A stretch of DNA of 64,000 nucleotides from the NCBI GenBank assembly GCA_963711675.1, contig CAVQFB010000008.1, forward strand, positions 62,001 through 126,000, in the 5' to 3' direction. A program made the position numbers and the translations under genes. This stretch comes from CAVQFB01 sp963711675. GTDB lineage: Bacteria > Acidobacteriota > Terriglobia > Terriglobales > Acidobacteriaceae. The first letter of the stretch is position 1, and each line of letters begins with the position of its first letter. Positions 53,089 through 62,654 of the stretch are shown here, in pieces. The notes under the pieces were generated by a model. It did not search any database. It was given only the letters and a program-made list of their open reading frames with translations, and was not told where the DNA came from.

Positions 53089-53592
53089 ATGCGTCATAAA
53101 GTTGCAGGATGGAAGTTAGGCCGTAACACCAGCCACCGCCGCTCGTTGCTGCGGAATCTGGTGACTTCTCTCATCGTGGAAGAGCGGGTGGAAACCACGA
53201 TTCCCAAGGCGAAGGCCATGCGTCCGCTGGTCGAGAAGATGATCACGCTAGGCAAGCGCGGAGACTTGGCTGCGCGCCGTCAGGCGGCTGCCTACCTCAT
53301 GACCAAGGACGCACTCACGAAGCTATTCGACACTATTGGTCCTCGCTTCGGTGACCGCAATGGCGGATATCTTCGCATCGTCCGCACTGGCTGGCAGAAA
53401 GGTGACGGCGCCGACAAAGCCTTCATCGAACTGCTGGGCAGCGAAGCTGTTCTCGATGAGAAGCGCCAGAAACGTGCCGAGGTCCGTGCCAAGCGTGCCG
53501 AGGAAACCAAGAAGGCGATGGAAGAAGCGGAAGCCCAGGCTCAGCGCGAAGGCGGCGCCGAACCGGCCGCAGGCGGCGAGAGCAAAGAGTAA
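53089..53592 (+). CDS. rplQ: 50S ribosomal protein L17 with Glu/Ala-rich tail
   Basis: L17 lies at the tunnel exit. The core to about residue 120 is standard: RHKVAGWKLGRNTSHRRSLL RNLVTSLIVEERVETTIPKA KAMRPLVEKMITLGKRGDLA ARR...GGYLRIVRTGWQKGDGADK AFIEL. A tail of about 45 charged, helical residues (AEVRAKRAEETKKAMEEAEA) follows, giving 167 residues. Last gene of the cluster, followed by a terminator. Confidence 0.96.
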   Translation: MRHKVAGWKLGRNTSHRRSLLRNLVTSLIVEERVETTIPKAKAMRPLVEKMITLGKRGDLAARRQAAAYLMTKDALTKLFDTIGPRFGDRNGGYLRIVRTGWQKGDGADKAFIELLGSEAVLDEKRQKRAEVRAKRAEETKKAMEEAEAQAQREGGAEPAAGGESKE

Positions 53593-53614
53593 ATTTCCTG
53601 TCGGAACCAGCTTC

Positions 53615-53645
53615 AACGCACCCGGAATCGGGTGCGTTTTTTTTT
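53615..53645 (+). terminator. intrinsic terminator of the ribosomal cluster
   Basis: A perfect 10-bp stem AACGCACCCG/CGGGTGCGTT with a GAAT loop is followed by nine Ts (53637-53645). It lies 23 bp after the rplQ stop, in the right orientation. Confidence 0.95.
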
Positions 53646-53734
53646 GTCTCGCCCTGTCGTACATGTACGATCGCGGCAATCTGGCGTAATCTTGCTCACT
53701 CTCCGGGGCTTCGCGCTAAACTGTGCGACACGCC

Positions 53735-54226
53735 ATGGAGTTTTCCGGCAAACATGTTGGCATTGCGGTCGGGGCAGGCATCCTGCTCGTGGTGGTGTTC
53801 CTCGGCTATCTTGCCTGGCTCAACGGCCAGGGACCCGTGTTGTCGCGATCGGAAGACCACGATCCTCTGTCTGGAATTCCAAACTCCATCAGCTTGAATC
53901 CCTTGCGCGATCGAACTTCCGAACACATTGCGGCCCAGTTCATCCGCGCCATGCGGGATGGCAAGTGCAACGACGAACTCGCCAAGTGGGAAAAGGACTA
54001 CCGCAAGAAATACGCTGCTTTCATCTGTGATTCCGAGTCCAAGCACCCCTTGCTCAGCTGGCAGATTGCGGAGTGGGAAGACACGCCCCCGCTGCGCATC
54101 CTTCATTACCGCGGCAAACGACGCAACAGTCCTGGCGACAAGAATACGTACAAAGAGCTTTTTTCCGTGACCCTTGAGCAGAAAGAAGGGGAATGGGTAG
54201 TCACGAAGTACGACGCTCTGTACTGA
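53735..54226 (+). CDS. membrane-anchored hypothetical protein
   Basis: A 163-residue protein from ATG 53735: a short N-terminus, one membrane segment (VGIAVGAGILLVVVFLGYLA at about 7-26) and an outside domain of about 130 residues. That part has SEHIAAQFIRAMRDGKCNDE LAKW, a cysteine pair (KC and IC), and ends in a beta strand pattern FSVTLEQKEGEWVVTKYDAL Y, reminiscent of NTF2/DUF4878-like folds, but I recognise no family. A GTG at 53723 would add four residues. Follows the ribosomal terminator, so it has its own promoter. Confidence 0.7.
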   Translation: MEFSGKHVGIAVGAGILLVVVFLGYLAWLNGQGPVLSRSEDHDPLSGIPNSISLNPLRDRTSEHIAAQFIRAMRDGKCNDELAKWEKDYRKKYAAFICDSESKHPLLSWQIAEWEDTPPLRILHYRGKRRNSPGDKNTYKELFSVTLEQKEGEWVVTKYDALY

Positions 54227-54232
54227 CCGGCC

Positions 54233-54262
54233 GTTCTCAGTTCCTAGTTCTCAGTTGGCAAT
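54233..54262 (-). repeat. 7-bp repeat tract before the MFS gene
   Basis: GTTCTCAGTTCCTAGTTCTC and AGTTGGC: four reverse-orientation units of the GAGAACT family. Confidence 0.55.
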
Positions 54263-54330
54263 CCGCGATCAGAACCAGTCTTTCTCTCCTCCACTCTCAG
54301 GTTGCCTCTTGCTCATGATAAAAGAGACAA

Positions 54331-55584
54331 ATGCCGAGCGAGGTCCCGGAGACCAGCCCCGATGGTTCGCGCAACGTTCGCGCCTTCGGTCTTACCTCGC
54401 TTCTCAATGACACTGCCAGTGAGATGGCCTACTGGGTTCTACCCGCGTTTCTCGCGTCGATCGGCGCAGGCCCGGCGCAACTAGGCGTCATCGAAGGCAT
54501 CGCAGAAAGTGTTGCCTCAATTGCAAAGTTGTTTTCAGGATATCTGGCCGATCGCTTGCCGCGCCGGAAGCCGCTGGTGGTGTCGGGCTACCTTGTGGCC
54601 AACGCGGTGAAGCCGCTGCTGGCGCTGACTACCGCCTGGTGGCAGATCCTGCTCATCCGATTTTCGGACCGTTTCGCCAAGGGAATTCGTGGCACTGCGC
54701 GCGACGTGATGGTAGCCGAATCGATCGACAAATCGCAGATCGGTTCAGCCTACGGAAGGATTCAGGCGTTGGATTCGGCTGGCGCGATTTTAGGGCCGCT
54801 GGCCGCCCTGGCACTTCTCTCCTCTTACGGTATGCGAGGTGTCTTCTGGGCCGCCGGAATTCCTGGAATCCTTTGCATTCTGGTCGCTGTTTTTGGGATT
54901 CGTGAAACCGGACGGAAGGCGACGGCGAACTCGGCTATCCCCTCTGAGAATCACGTTGATCGGAGCAAGCCCTCAACCGAGGACACCTTATCTGGCGAGA
55001 CCGGCAGAACTCCGTCCCTGAGGCTCCCCGCCAGCTTCTACTATGTGCTCTTTGCGGTGACTCTTTTTTCTTTGGGAAATTCCAGCGACATGTTCCTCGT
55101 GCTGCGTGCTCAAAGCGTGGGAATTCCGGTGCGCTATGCCCCGCTCCTGGGACTCGTATTCAACATCACATACACGCTTTTTACGTGGCCAGCGGGCCAT
55201 TACAGCGATCGCTTCTCGCGGCGCACCATTGCCGCTGCCGGATACCTGGTCTTCGCGGCAGTCTATTTCGTCTTTGCGTTTGCTCCCTCCACCCTGGCGA
55301 TTTGGCTGACCATGGCTTTCTACGGCCTGTTCTATGCTTTGACGACGCCCGTTCTGAAGGCTCTTGTCGTCGACACGGTCACCGCTCCGGTGCGAGGAAG
55401 GGCTCTGGGCCTGTACTATTTCGCGACCAGTGTTGCCGCTCTGCTGGCGAGCATTATCACCGGTGAATTGTGGAAGAACTTCGGGCCGCGGTTCCCCTTC
55501 TGCTTGTCAGCTGGGATCGCTTTCGTTTCTGCTCTGCTGCTCTTTGCCGCCAGACACGAGAGACCTTTCTCGGCTCGAAACTGA
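54331..55584 (+). CDS. MFS transporter
   Basis: A 417-residue major facilitator with about 12 membrane helices. The loop 2-3 motif LADRLPRRKPLVVSGYLVAN and the helix-4 line IRFSDRFAKGIRGTARDVMV are clear; the two halves are joined by a polar loop of about 40 residues near 195-235. The N-terminal LTSLLNDTASEMAYWVLPAF resembles a subgroup of predicted drug or nitrate-like MFS proteins in Acidobacteriota. The substrate is unknown. It is a single gene. Confidence 0.88.
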   Translation: MPSEVPETSPDGSRNVRAFGLTSLLNDTASEMAYWVLPAFLASIGAGPAQLGVIEGIAESVASIAKLFSGYLADRLPRRKPLVVSGYLVANAVKPLLALTTAWWQILLIRFSDRFAKGIRGTARDVMVAESIDKSQIGSAYGRIQALDSAGAILGPLAALALLSSYGMRGVFWAAGIPGILCILVAVFGIRETGRKATANSAIPSENHVDRSKPSTEDTLSGETGRTPSLRLPASFYYVLFAVTLFSLGNSSDMFLVLRAQSVGIPVRYAPLLGLVFNITYTLFTWPAGHYSDRFSRRTIAAAGYLVFAAVYFVFAFAPSTLAIWLTMAFYGLFYALTTPVLKALVVDTVTAPVRGRALGLYYFATSVAALLASIITGELWKNFGPRFPFCLSAGIAFVSALLLFAARHERPFSARN

Positions 55585-55654
55585 CAAATCGCAAGCTTGA
55601 CCCGAACGAGGGCGCTTCCTGACGCGAGGATATTCGAGCAATTTCGTAACTGGT

Positions 55655-55745
55655 CGTGGGAGGGCATGACTTCCAGTCATGCCACCAGAGCCGCATAAAC
55701 ACTGGGCTTTAGCGCCTGAGGTCGAGCCCGGCACCCAGTGAAACC
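55655..55745. repeat. REP-like palindromic element
   Basis: A perfect palindrome GGCATGACTTCCAGTCATGC C at 55664-55684 is followed by ACTGGGCTTTAGCGCCTGAG and, in reverse, CACCCAGTG (55734-55741), which pairs with CACTGGG at 55700. Same type as at 5775. It lies between the convergent MFS and VanZ-like genes. Confidence 0.6.
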
Positions 55746-55760
55746 ACCGCTGGGCGATTT

Positions 55761-56249
55761 CTAAGTGAAGGTCGTTTCGGAGGTTCTCCTGCTGAACGTC
55801 TTGATCCAAAGAAAAACCAGTATCTGCGCCGCAAGTGCGGCTGCGCTGTCGAGGAAAACGTCTCGAATGCTTCCGGTTCTAGACGGCAAGAAGGTCTGGT
55901 GCCACTCATCCAGGCTTGCCACCAGAGCAGTCATAAAGAATGCCAGTTGAGCCCATCGCCAACACCATTTGGGCATCCCGGGCACCAGGATAGTGGCTTT
56001 CCAGGCGCGAAACAGGAGAACGCTCAAGATCCCGTACCCAAGAACGTGACCGATTTTTCTGCCGATCCCATGCCAGAACAAGAATTTTTCCATGTCGATG
56101 TGACCGAACACAAACGTCAGCAGGGAATAGGCCAAGTGCCCAGTGTTGCTTGAGGAGAGCAGTTCTGTGGACTCAATGGCAATTAATGCGAGCCAAAGTC
56201 CGGCGGCGAGCCAGGGCTTCCAGGTATCTCGTCGGCTGGCGATCAACAA
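55761..56249 (-). CDS. VanZ-like membrane protein
   Basis: A 162-residue protein with four membrane helices and the VanZ-like signature: the RKIGHVLGYGILSVLLFRA line and VASLDEWHQTFLPSRTGSIR followed by DVFLDSAAAL, the DE.HQ.F...R.....D...N/D pattern. In enterococci VanZ lowers teicoplanin sensitivity; in most bacteria the role is unknown. The start is TTG 56249. It lies 110 bp downstream of guaB in the same direction and may be cotranscribed. Confidence 0.85.
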   Translation of the reverse strand: MLIASRRDTWKPWLAAGLWLALIAIESTELLSSSNTGHLAYSLLTFVFGHIDMEKFLFWHGIGRKIGHVLGYGILSVLLFRAWKATILVPGMPKWCWRWAQLAFFMTALVASLDEWHQTFLPSRTGSIRDVFLDSAAALAAQILVFLWIKTFSRRTSETTFT

Positions 56250-56359
56250 GCGCGGTTATTCCTGAACAATGAGAAGAGATTCAAGTAAGTTCCGGTCAAT
56301 ACGAGCGAATACAGGATCGAAGCGGCGCCGTGATCGCCGACTCAACAGATGCCCATTTG

Positions 56360-57865
56360 TTACTCGACCGCGTAGTTCGGCGCCTCGCGCGTGATCATGA
56401 CGTCGTGGACGTGACTTTCCCGCAAGCCAGCGCCGCTGATCCTTACGAAGCGCGTTTTCTGTTGCAGTTCCGAAATGTTGGCGCAACCGCAGTATCCCAT
56501 TCCCGACTTCAAGCCTCCGACCATCTGGTGCACGATCATGGAGACCGATCCTCGGTAGGGAACGCGGCCTTCAATGCCCTCCGGCACCAACTTGGCGAGG
56601 CGGTTCGACTCTTCACCGAGGTCAGGTCCTGCGGTCGAAGCATCTCCATCGGTGCTCTGGAAGTAGCGCTCGCTTGAACCCTGGGCCATCGCGCCAAGAG
56701 ATCCCATGCCGCGATAAGACTTGAACGTCCGTCCTTGGTAAAGAATCAGTTCGCCCGGACTCTCATCGGTTCCGGCAAACAACGATCCGATCATCACGAT
56801 GTTTGCCCCTGCTGCCAGCGCCTTCGTAATATCTCCTGAATACTTGATGCCTCCGTCGGCGATGACGGGAACACCCGCATCTCGAGTCGCACGATGCGCC
56901 TCCGCGATCGCGGTGATTTGCGGTACGCCCGCGCCGGTGACGACTCGCGTGGTGCAGATCGAGCCGGGTCCAATGCCAACCTTGATCGCGTCGACTCCTG
57001 CGCGGGTCAGTTCGCACGCGCCGTCGAAAGTCGCAACGTTGCCAGCGATCAATTCGACTTCGGGCACCTTGGCCTTGACCGTCTTTATCGCTTCCAGCAC
57101 TCGCGTGGAGTGGCCATGCGCACTGTCGATCGCCACCAGGTCCACCTTTGCCTTCGCCAGTTCCTGAGCCCGTTCCAGGAAATCCCCGGTCGCGCCGATT
57201 GCGGCTCCAACTCGTAGCCGTCCGTGGGAGTCTTTGGCGGCATTGGGATACTTCAGTTTTTTCTGAATATCTTTAACTGTGATGAGGCCCTTCAGGTTGT
57301 ACTTGCCGTCCACCACCAATAGCTTCTCGACACGGTGTTCGTGAAGAATCTTTTCCGCTTCTTCGAGCGTAGTGCCCACAGGCACGGTGATGAGATTCTC
57401 CTTGGTCATCACTTTGCTGATCGGAATGTCGAAGCGGGTTTCAAAACGCAGGTCACGATTGGTCAGAATCCCTACCAGCTTGCCACTCTTCGTTATTGGT
57501 ACGCCCGAGATTTTGTACTTGCGCATAACCTCGAGCGCATCCGACACCTTGTCGTCCGGCGACATCGTCACCGGATCCACAATCATGCCGCTTTCGGAGC
57601 GTTTTACTTTGTCCACTTCGTTGGCCTGTTGATCGATGGTCAAATTGCGATGAATAATCCCCATCCCGCCTTGTTGGGCGAGCGCAATCGCCATGTGCGA
57701 TTCCGTCACCGTATCCATGGCAGCGCTGATAATGGGAATATTGAGGCTGATATTGCGGGTGAGCTGGGTTTGCGTGCTGGCCTGAGCGGGAACGACGTCT
57801 GACCGCGCGGGCAGCAGCAACACGTCGTCGAAGGTGAGTGCCTCGGGTACCGGAAAATGGATCAT
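56360..57865 (-). CDS. guaB: inosine-5'-monophosphate dehydrogenase
   Basis: IMPDH oxidises IMP to XMP, committing purines to GMP. The 501-residue protein has the barrel start FDDVLLLPARSDVVPAQAST, two CBS domains (about 95-205, MSPDDKVSDALEVMRKYKIS GVPI and LLVVDGKYNLKGLITVKDIQ), the catalytic loop GIGPGSICTTRVVTGAGVPQ with its cysteine, and the YRGMGSLGAM flap. Full normal length. The start ATG 57865 is 72 bp from the divergent glycosidase ORF's longest form. Confidence 0.96.
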   Translation of the reverse strand: MIHFPVPEALTFDDVLLLPARSDVVPAQASTQTQLTRNISLNIPIISAAMDTVTESHMAIALAQQGGMGIIHRNLTIDQQANEVDKVKRSESGMIVDPVTMSPDDKVSDALEVMRKYKISGVPITKSGKLVGILTNRDLRFETRFDIPISKVMTKENLITVPVGTTLEEAEKILHEHRVEKLLVVDGKYNLKGLITVKDIQKKLKYPNAAKDSHGRLRVGAAIGATGDFLERAQELAKAKVDLVAIDSAHGHSTRVLEAIKTVKAKVPEVELIAGNVATFDGACELTRAGVDAIKVGIGPGSICTTRVVTGAGVPQITAIAEAHRATRDAGVPVIADGGIKYSGDITKALAAGANIVMIGSLFAGTDESPGELILYQGRTFKSYRGMGSLGAMAQGSSERYFQSTDGDASTAGPDLGEESNRLAKLVPEGIEGRVPYRGSVSMIVHQMVGGLKSGMGYCGCANISELQQKTRFVRISGAGLRESHVHDVMITREAPNYAVE

Positions 57866-58074
57866 AGCTTGTCTCGGGGCGAACCGGAGTAATAGTCATT
57901 CTAGAGGCGGTGGGTTGACTTCGCAAATCCAGCGGAATGCCCTCCGACTCGTTCACCCTTCCCTTTAATTGCCTGGAACACCCTACCTGTCCTCTTGCCC
58001 GAGAAGCCTTGATAGGCAAGGCAGACGAGCTCGGAGTAAAATACCCACCCCACGTTGTTTTGGTTCGCCGTGCT

Positions 58075-60231
58075 ATGAGCTACTGGGTTCTGAGGTATCT
58101 GAAAGCTAGCATCCGCCTCGTTCTTCTCCGAAGCGCTATGGGCGTGCTTTTCACCTTACCCGCTTTGGCCCAGCAAATCACCGTTGACGTCACGCCTGGC
58201 CACTCGACCAACGCCATCAGCCCGCTTTACGCCATGGGCGCGGGCATTGATCGCGATCCCCTGAACTCCGTGCAGAAAATTTACGGGCCCACTGACGTAT
58301 CTAAAATGCTTTCTGCAGGATGGGGCGCGGTGAGTTATCGGCTGAATACCGAACTGAGCATTCAAGCCTGGCACTGGAATCCCAAGGGAAAGTGGAGCGA
58401 CCCGGACGGCCGCGGTTACTTCGTCGGAGATGCCAGAAGTTCCGGTTCGATCCGCCGCTCCTTTGGCTACAACCTGCCCCACCGCGGCGTGACCAGCAAC
58501 TATGGTTCGAGCGGCGGGTACTCGAGGCTTGACGATGGAGACCTGACTACCTACTGGAAGAGTAATCCTTATCTGAGCGAGCACTATACCCACGAGGCGG
58601 ATTCCCAGCACGCGCAGTGGGTATTCGTCGACCTCGGCAGTCAGATGGCGGTCGACGCGATAAAAATCGCGTGGGCGGACCCGTTTGCCACCAACTACCA
58701 GGTTCAATATTGGACCGGGGGTGATCCCATCGGTGATCCCGCCCACGGCAATTGGAAGACCTTTGCCCACGGCACAGTTGCAAACGGCAAGGGTGGCACG
58801 GTCACTCTGAAACTGGCTGCCGCCACGCGCACCGTGCAGTTTGTTCGGGTCCTGATGGCCGCCTCCTCGGAAACCTGTGACACGCACGGGAACGCTGACC
58901 TGCGCAACTGCCTCGGCTACGCGATCGACGAACTCTACGTCGGCAAGCTCGATGCGCACGGAAAATTTTACGACTACGTAACTCATCGGGCAGACGGAAA
59001 TCAATCCCTTACTTATTGTTCATCGGTCGATCCCTGGCACGACCCTAATGGCATTGCCACAGACGACGGCGAACAGCCTGGATTCGATCTTGTCTACAAG
59101 AGCGGGATCACGCGCAACGTACCGATGACCGTGCCGGTGGCCATGCTTTACGACAATCCCGACAATGCCGCCAATGAGATTTCTTATCTCGAATCGCGCG
59201 ACTATCCCATCCGTTATGTCGAGCTAGGGGAAGAGCCCGACGGCCAGTTTGTTCTGCCAGAGGATGATGCTGCGCTATACATCCAGTGGGCCGCCGCGAT
59301 CCACGCCGTCGATCCGCACGTTAAGTTGGCGGGGCCCGTGTTCGAGGGTGTCAACGACGATATCCCGGTCTGGCCCGATGCGCACGGCAACACGTCGTGG
59401 TTTACTCGTTTTCTTAACTATCTCCGCGACCATGATCATCTTCGCGATCTTAACGTGATGACCTTCGAGCACTATCCATTTGACCCTTGCAACATTACAT
59501 GGACCAATCTCTATCAGGAACCTACCTTGGTCCAGCACATCATGCAGGTCTGGCGCAATGACGGCCTACCCGCAACTGTGCCGATGCAGATTACCGAGTC
59601 CAATCTGGCCTTCGACACGGCGACACAGTACATGCAGCCTTACGCTGCGATCTGGCTGGCGGACTACATCGGGACGTTCCTGACAGCTGGCGGGCAGGCC
59701 GCCTACTACTACCAATACGAGCCGATACCGATGTACCACGGCTGTGGCGGCTGGGGCACGTTTGGGATGTTCAATGCCGACGGCAATTACAACGTCAAGC
59801 AAGACGTGGCACAGTTTTTCTCGGCTCAGATGCTTACCCAGCAGTGGGCGCAACCGGTGGACGCCATCCATCACGTTTATCCCGCATCCGGCGACCCCAC
59901 CGATTCGAATGGCAACGTGACCCTGACTTCTTACGCTCTACTGCGTCCGGACGGCCAATGGTCCGTTCTTCTCGTCAACAAAGATCGGTCGAATTCGCAA
60001 TCGGTGTATGTCGCCTTTAACAATGCCGACGACAACAGTACGCACTTTTTTGATGGAACAGTTCGCGAGATCACCTTCGGTGCCGACAACTACGCCTGGC
60101 ACCCCGACGGTGCCAACGGATATGCGAATCCGGATGGACCGGCCAAGGCCTCCGACGAGCCTGGGGGAGAAGGAACACGATACACGCTTCCCAGAGCCTC
60201 GATTACCGTGCTCAGAGGAGGGGTAAAATAG
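58075..60231 (+). CDS. secreted discoidin-domain glycoside hydrolase-like protein
   Basis: From ATG 58075 the product is 718 residues, with a signal peptide (SIRLVLLRSAMGVLFTLPAL A). The longer ATG at 57937 adds 46 residues before it. A discoidin (F5/8 type C)-like domain lies at about 150-290 (SRLDDGDLTTYWKSN, AQWVFVDLGSQMAVDAIKIA W). It splits a catalytic barrel whose likely acid/base is in YVELGEEPDG (about 386) and nucleophile in MQITESNLAF (about 508), as in clan GH-A families such as GH39, GH44 or GH79. A C-terminal beta domain follows. The exact family and substrate are not assigned. Confidence 0.75.
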   Translation: MSYWVLRYLKASIRLVLLRSAMGVLFTLPALAQQITVDVTPGHSTNAISPLYAMGAGIDRDPLNSVQKIYGPTDVSKMLSAGWGAVSYRLNTELSIQAWHWNPKGKWSDPDGRGYFVGDARSSGSIRRSFGYNLPHRGVTSNYGSSGGYSRLDDGDLTTYWKSNPYLSEHYTHEADSQHAQWVFVDLGSQMAVDAIKIAWADPFATNYQVQYWTGGDPIGDPAHGNWKTFAHGTVANGKGGTVTLKLAAATRTVQFVRVLMAASSETCDTHGNADLRNCLGYAIDELYVGKLDAHGKFYDYVTHRADGNQSLTYCSSVDPWHDPNGIATDDGEQPGFDLVYKSGITRNVPMTVPVAMLYDNPDNAANEISYLESRDYPIRYVELGEEPDGQFVLPEDDAALYIQWAAAIHAVDPHVKLAGPVFEGVNDDIPVWPDAHGNTSWFTRFLNYLRDHDHLRDLNVMTFEHYPFDPCNITWTNLYQEPTLVQHIMQVWRNDGLPATVPMQITESNLAFDTATQYMQPYAAIWLADYIGTFLTAGGQAAYYYQYEPIPMYHGCGGWGTFGMFNADGNYNVKQDVAQFFSAQMLTQQWAQPVDAIHHVYPASGDPTDSNGNVTLTSYALLRPDGQWSVLLVNKDRSNSQSVYVAFNNADDNSTHFFDGTVREITFGADNYAWHPDGANGYANPDGPAKASDEPGGEGTRYTLPRASITVLRGGVK

Positions 60232-60409
60232 CCAGCGGAGACTCAGAAGCAGTGGCCCGACTCGCGTTTTTCGAGCTCGCCTCGAAGTTCCTCAGAGGAA
60301 TACTCTCAGTCGCATAAACAAGATTCTGCGTGGTTTGTCTTTTCTTTTGTACGGGCGTATATTTGTTCTTGGAAACTGTTGTGTAGTACCAGGATTGGCG
60401 AAGCACACC

Positions 60410-60431
60410 AGTGGGCGCAAGCCCACTTTTT
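60410..60431 (+). terminator. hairpin terminator before rimP
   Basis: AGTGGGC-GCAA-GCCCACT followed by TTTTAGTTT forms a 7-bp stem with a GCAA tetraloop. It lies 180 bp after the glycosidase stop and 50 bp before rimP, so it may end the glycosidase transcript or act as an attenuator in a rimP leader. The rest of the 250-bp gap shows no gene. Confidence 0.65.
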
Positions 60432-60481
60432 AGTTTGTGGCCATCAGTCTTGTGCGGTTCGCCCCCTAAGTTACTGGATAC

Positions 60482-60976
60482 ATGGCATTTGACGTTGAGC
60501 GAGTGCGCGAAATCGCTGAGCGGGTCGCCGCTTCCAGTGGTCTCGAAGTGGTAAAGGTTGAGCTTCGTGGCGGCGGCAAAGCCCGCATGCTTAGGATCTT
60601 TATAGATAAGCCGGGTGGCGTCACCCATGAAGATTGTGCCAACCTCAGTCGCGAAGTGAGCACCATTCTCGACGTGGAGGACGTAGTTCCGGGCAGTTCG
60701 TATCTGTTGGAGGTTTCTTCTCCCGGGCTCGATCGCGAACTTTTTCGGCCAGCGGACTATGAACGATTCGTCGGCAGTCGCATCAAGTTGGCCACTCGAG
60801 AGGCTGTGAACGGTAACCGCCACTTTGAAGGCAAGCTGGAAAACTTTCAGCAGGATCGAATCACTCTCGACTTGAGCGCCGCGCGGAAGAAGCATCGTCC
60901 TGCAGTTGGGGCCGCGCAAAAAGTCGAGATCGAACTGGGGAACATCGAAAAGGCCAACTTGGTGCCGGAGTTCTAG
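60482..60976 (+). CDS. rimP: ribosome maturation factor RimP
   Basis: RimP is needed for 30S maturation. The 164-residue protein has VREIAERVAASSGLEVVKVE, then RGGGKARMLRIFIDKPGGVT HEDCANLSREVSTILDVEDV and YLLEVSSPGLDRELFRPADY, the hallmark YxLEVSSPGLDRPL line; the C-terminal SH3-like part follows. Start ATG 60482 has no strong ribosome binding site. First gene of rimP-nusA-infB. Confidence 0.94.
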   Translation: MAFDVERVREIAERVAASSGLEVVKVELRGGGKARMLRIFIDKPGGVTHEDCANLSREVSTILDVEDVVPGSSYLLEVSSPGLDRELFRPADYERFVGSRIKLATREAVNGNRHFEGKLENFQQDRITLDLSAARKKHRPAVGAAQKVEIELGNIEKANLVPEF

Positions 60977-61030
60977 GGCCTGGCACGCGTCAGTACGCGC
61001 AGAATCAAGTTTTGATATCGGATTTCCTAT

Positions 61031-62548
61031 ATGGCAAGCGAGCTTTATAACACCATCGACGCGCTCAGCAGGGAAAAGGGCATTGATCCGCAGATTGTGG
61101 TCAGTGCGGTGGAAGACGCGATCGTTGTCGCTACCCGCAAGTACTACAAGTCGCAGGAGAATCTGCGCGCGCAGCTGGACAAAGAAACTGGCAAGATTCG
61201 CGCGTTTGCGGTCAAGACCGTAGTGGAAACTCCCGAGCAGGTGGAGGATCCGAACCTGCAGGTGACGGTCGAAGACGCTCGAAAGATTGATCCCAATGTG
61301 GAAGCGGGTGGGGAACTGCAGATACCCAAGGTCACTGAGGGAATTTTGGGGCGCATCGCAGCGCAGCTCGCCAAGCAGGTCATCTTTCAGAAAGTGCGCG
61401 AGGCCGAGCGCGACACCGTCTACAACGAATACATCGGGCGTGTCGGCGAGATCGTCAATGCGACGGTCAAGAGGATTGAAGGGCCGGATGTGATCTTCGA
61501 TATCGGCAAGGCGGAATCCCGCATGCCTCGCAAGGAGCAATCCCGCCTGGAGTCGTTCGCCATTGGCGAGCGCGTTCGGGTCGTGATCGTTCGCGTCGAG
61601 AAGGCCTCCAAAGGTCCGCAGGTCGTGGTTTCCAGAGCCGCGCCTGAGCTTGTCACGCACTTGTTCCAGACGGAAGTTCCGGAAATTTACGACGGCACGG
61701 TTGTCATCCGTGCGATCGCGCGCGAAGCCGGTGAGCGCACCAAGATCGCCGTCATGTCGAAAGACAAGGACGTCGATGCCGTCGGTGCCTGCGTTGGCAT
61801 GAAGGGCATGCGTGTGCAGTCGATCATCCGCGAACTGCGTGGCGAAAAGATCGACATCATCGAGTATCACGAGGACGCCGTAACCTTTGCCGAGAAGGCG
61901 CTTCAGCCCGCCAAAGTCAGCCGCGTTACGGTTCTTGATACCGCAGACAAGCACCTGGAAGTTGTGGTCGACGATAGCCAGCTGTCTCTTGCCATCGGCA
62001 AGAAGGGGCAGAACGTCCGTCTCGCCGCGAAGCTGCTTGGCTGGAAGATCGACATCAAGAGTGAAGAAGAGAAGCGGCAAGAAGTCGAGCAGCAGATGTC
62101 AGCGCTGGTCGGCCAGTCCGCCACTCCCCTGGACGCGGTGCCTGGTCTGGGTGAGGGCCTGGTGGAAAAACTTGGCGCTGCTGGAATTACCACGGTTGAA
62201 GCGCTGGCAGACATGACGCCGGAGCAGCTTGAGGCCATAGAAGGCATCGGGCCCAAGACAGTGGAAAAAATCAGCCTGGCAGTGAATAATTATTTCTCCA
62301 GCCTGGAAGCCGGGGAAGGTGCCGCAGTTGTTGAAGGCGAGACCGCGGAAGAAGCTGCACCAGCCGAAGCGCTCGAACAAATTCCGGTTGAGGGCAGCGA
62401 AGCAGCAGATCCTGCGCAGCCTGAAGACGCTGCCGTAGACGAACTGGCTGCTCAAGCGGATAGTGCCGGTGAGCCTTCGGAGCAAGCCGTAGAACCTGCA
62501 AGCGAAGGCGGGGAAGCAGTGCCCGAGCGCGAGGATGAAGCGAAGTGA
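61031..62548 (+). CDS. nusA: transcription termination/antitermination factor NusA
   Basis: NusA binds RNA polymerase at pauses. The 505-residue protein has the N-domain (ASELYNTIDALSREKGIDPQ IVVSAVEDAIVVATRKYY), S1 domain (YIGRVGEIVNATVKRIEGPD), and KH1 and KH2 domains (VGACVGMKGMRVQSIIRELR GEKIDII, LSLAIGKKGQNVRLAAKLLG WKIDI). A helix-hairpin-helix stretch (LEAIEGIGPKTVEKI) follows. The last 80 residues are an acidic Glu/Ala-rich tail. Confidence 0.96.
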   Translation: MASELYNTIDALSREKGIDPQIVVSAVEDAIVVATRKYYKSQENLRAQLDKETGKIRAFAVKTVVETPEQVEDPNLQVTVEDARKIDPNVEAGGELQIPKVTEGILGRIAAQLAKQVIFQKVREAERDTVYNEYIGRVGEIVNATVKRIEGPDVIFDIGKAESRMPRKEQSRLESFAIGERVRVVIVRVEKASKGPQVVVSRAAPELVTHLFQTEVPEIYDGTVVIRAIAREAGERTKIAVMSKDKDVDAVGACVGMKGMRVQSIIRELRGEKIDIIEYHEDAVTFAEKALQPAKVSRVTVLDTADKHLEVVVDDSQLSLAIGKKGQNVRLAAKLLGWKIDIKSEEEKRQEVEQQMSALVGQSATPLDAVPGLGEGLVEKLGAAGITTVEALADMTPEQLEAIEGIGPKTVEKISLAVNNYFSSLEAGEGAAVVEGETAEEAAPAEALEQIPVEGSEAADPAQPEDAAVDELAAQADSAGEPSEQAVEPASEGGEAVPEREDEAK

Positions 62549-62654
62549 TGCTCGCCGGGATGCATCGTGCGAGTGCTGAAAGTGGATTGCAAACCGACTG
62601 CCTGAGGTTGATATGAAGACTTAACGGGACAGAGCGGGGAGAAAGAAAGGGCGG

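Noticed and set aside
60212..62080. 622-residue minus-strand ORF opposite rimP and nusA
   Set aside because: Fully antisense to two conserved genes, with no recognisable domain and no ribosome binding site; a codon-bias shadow.
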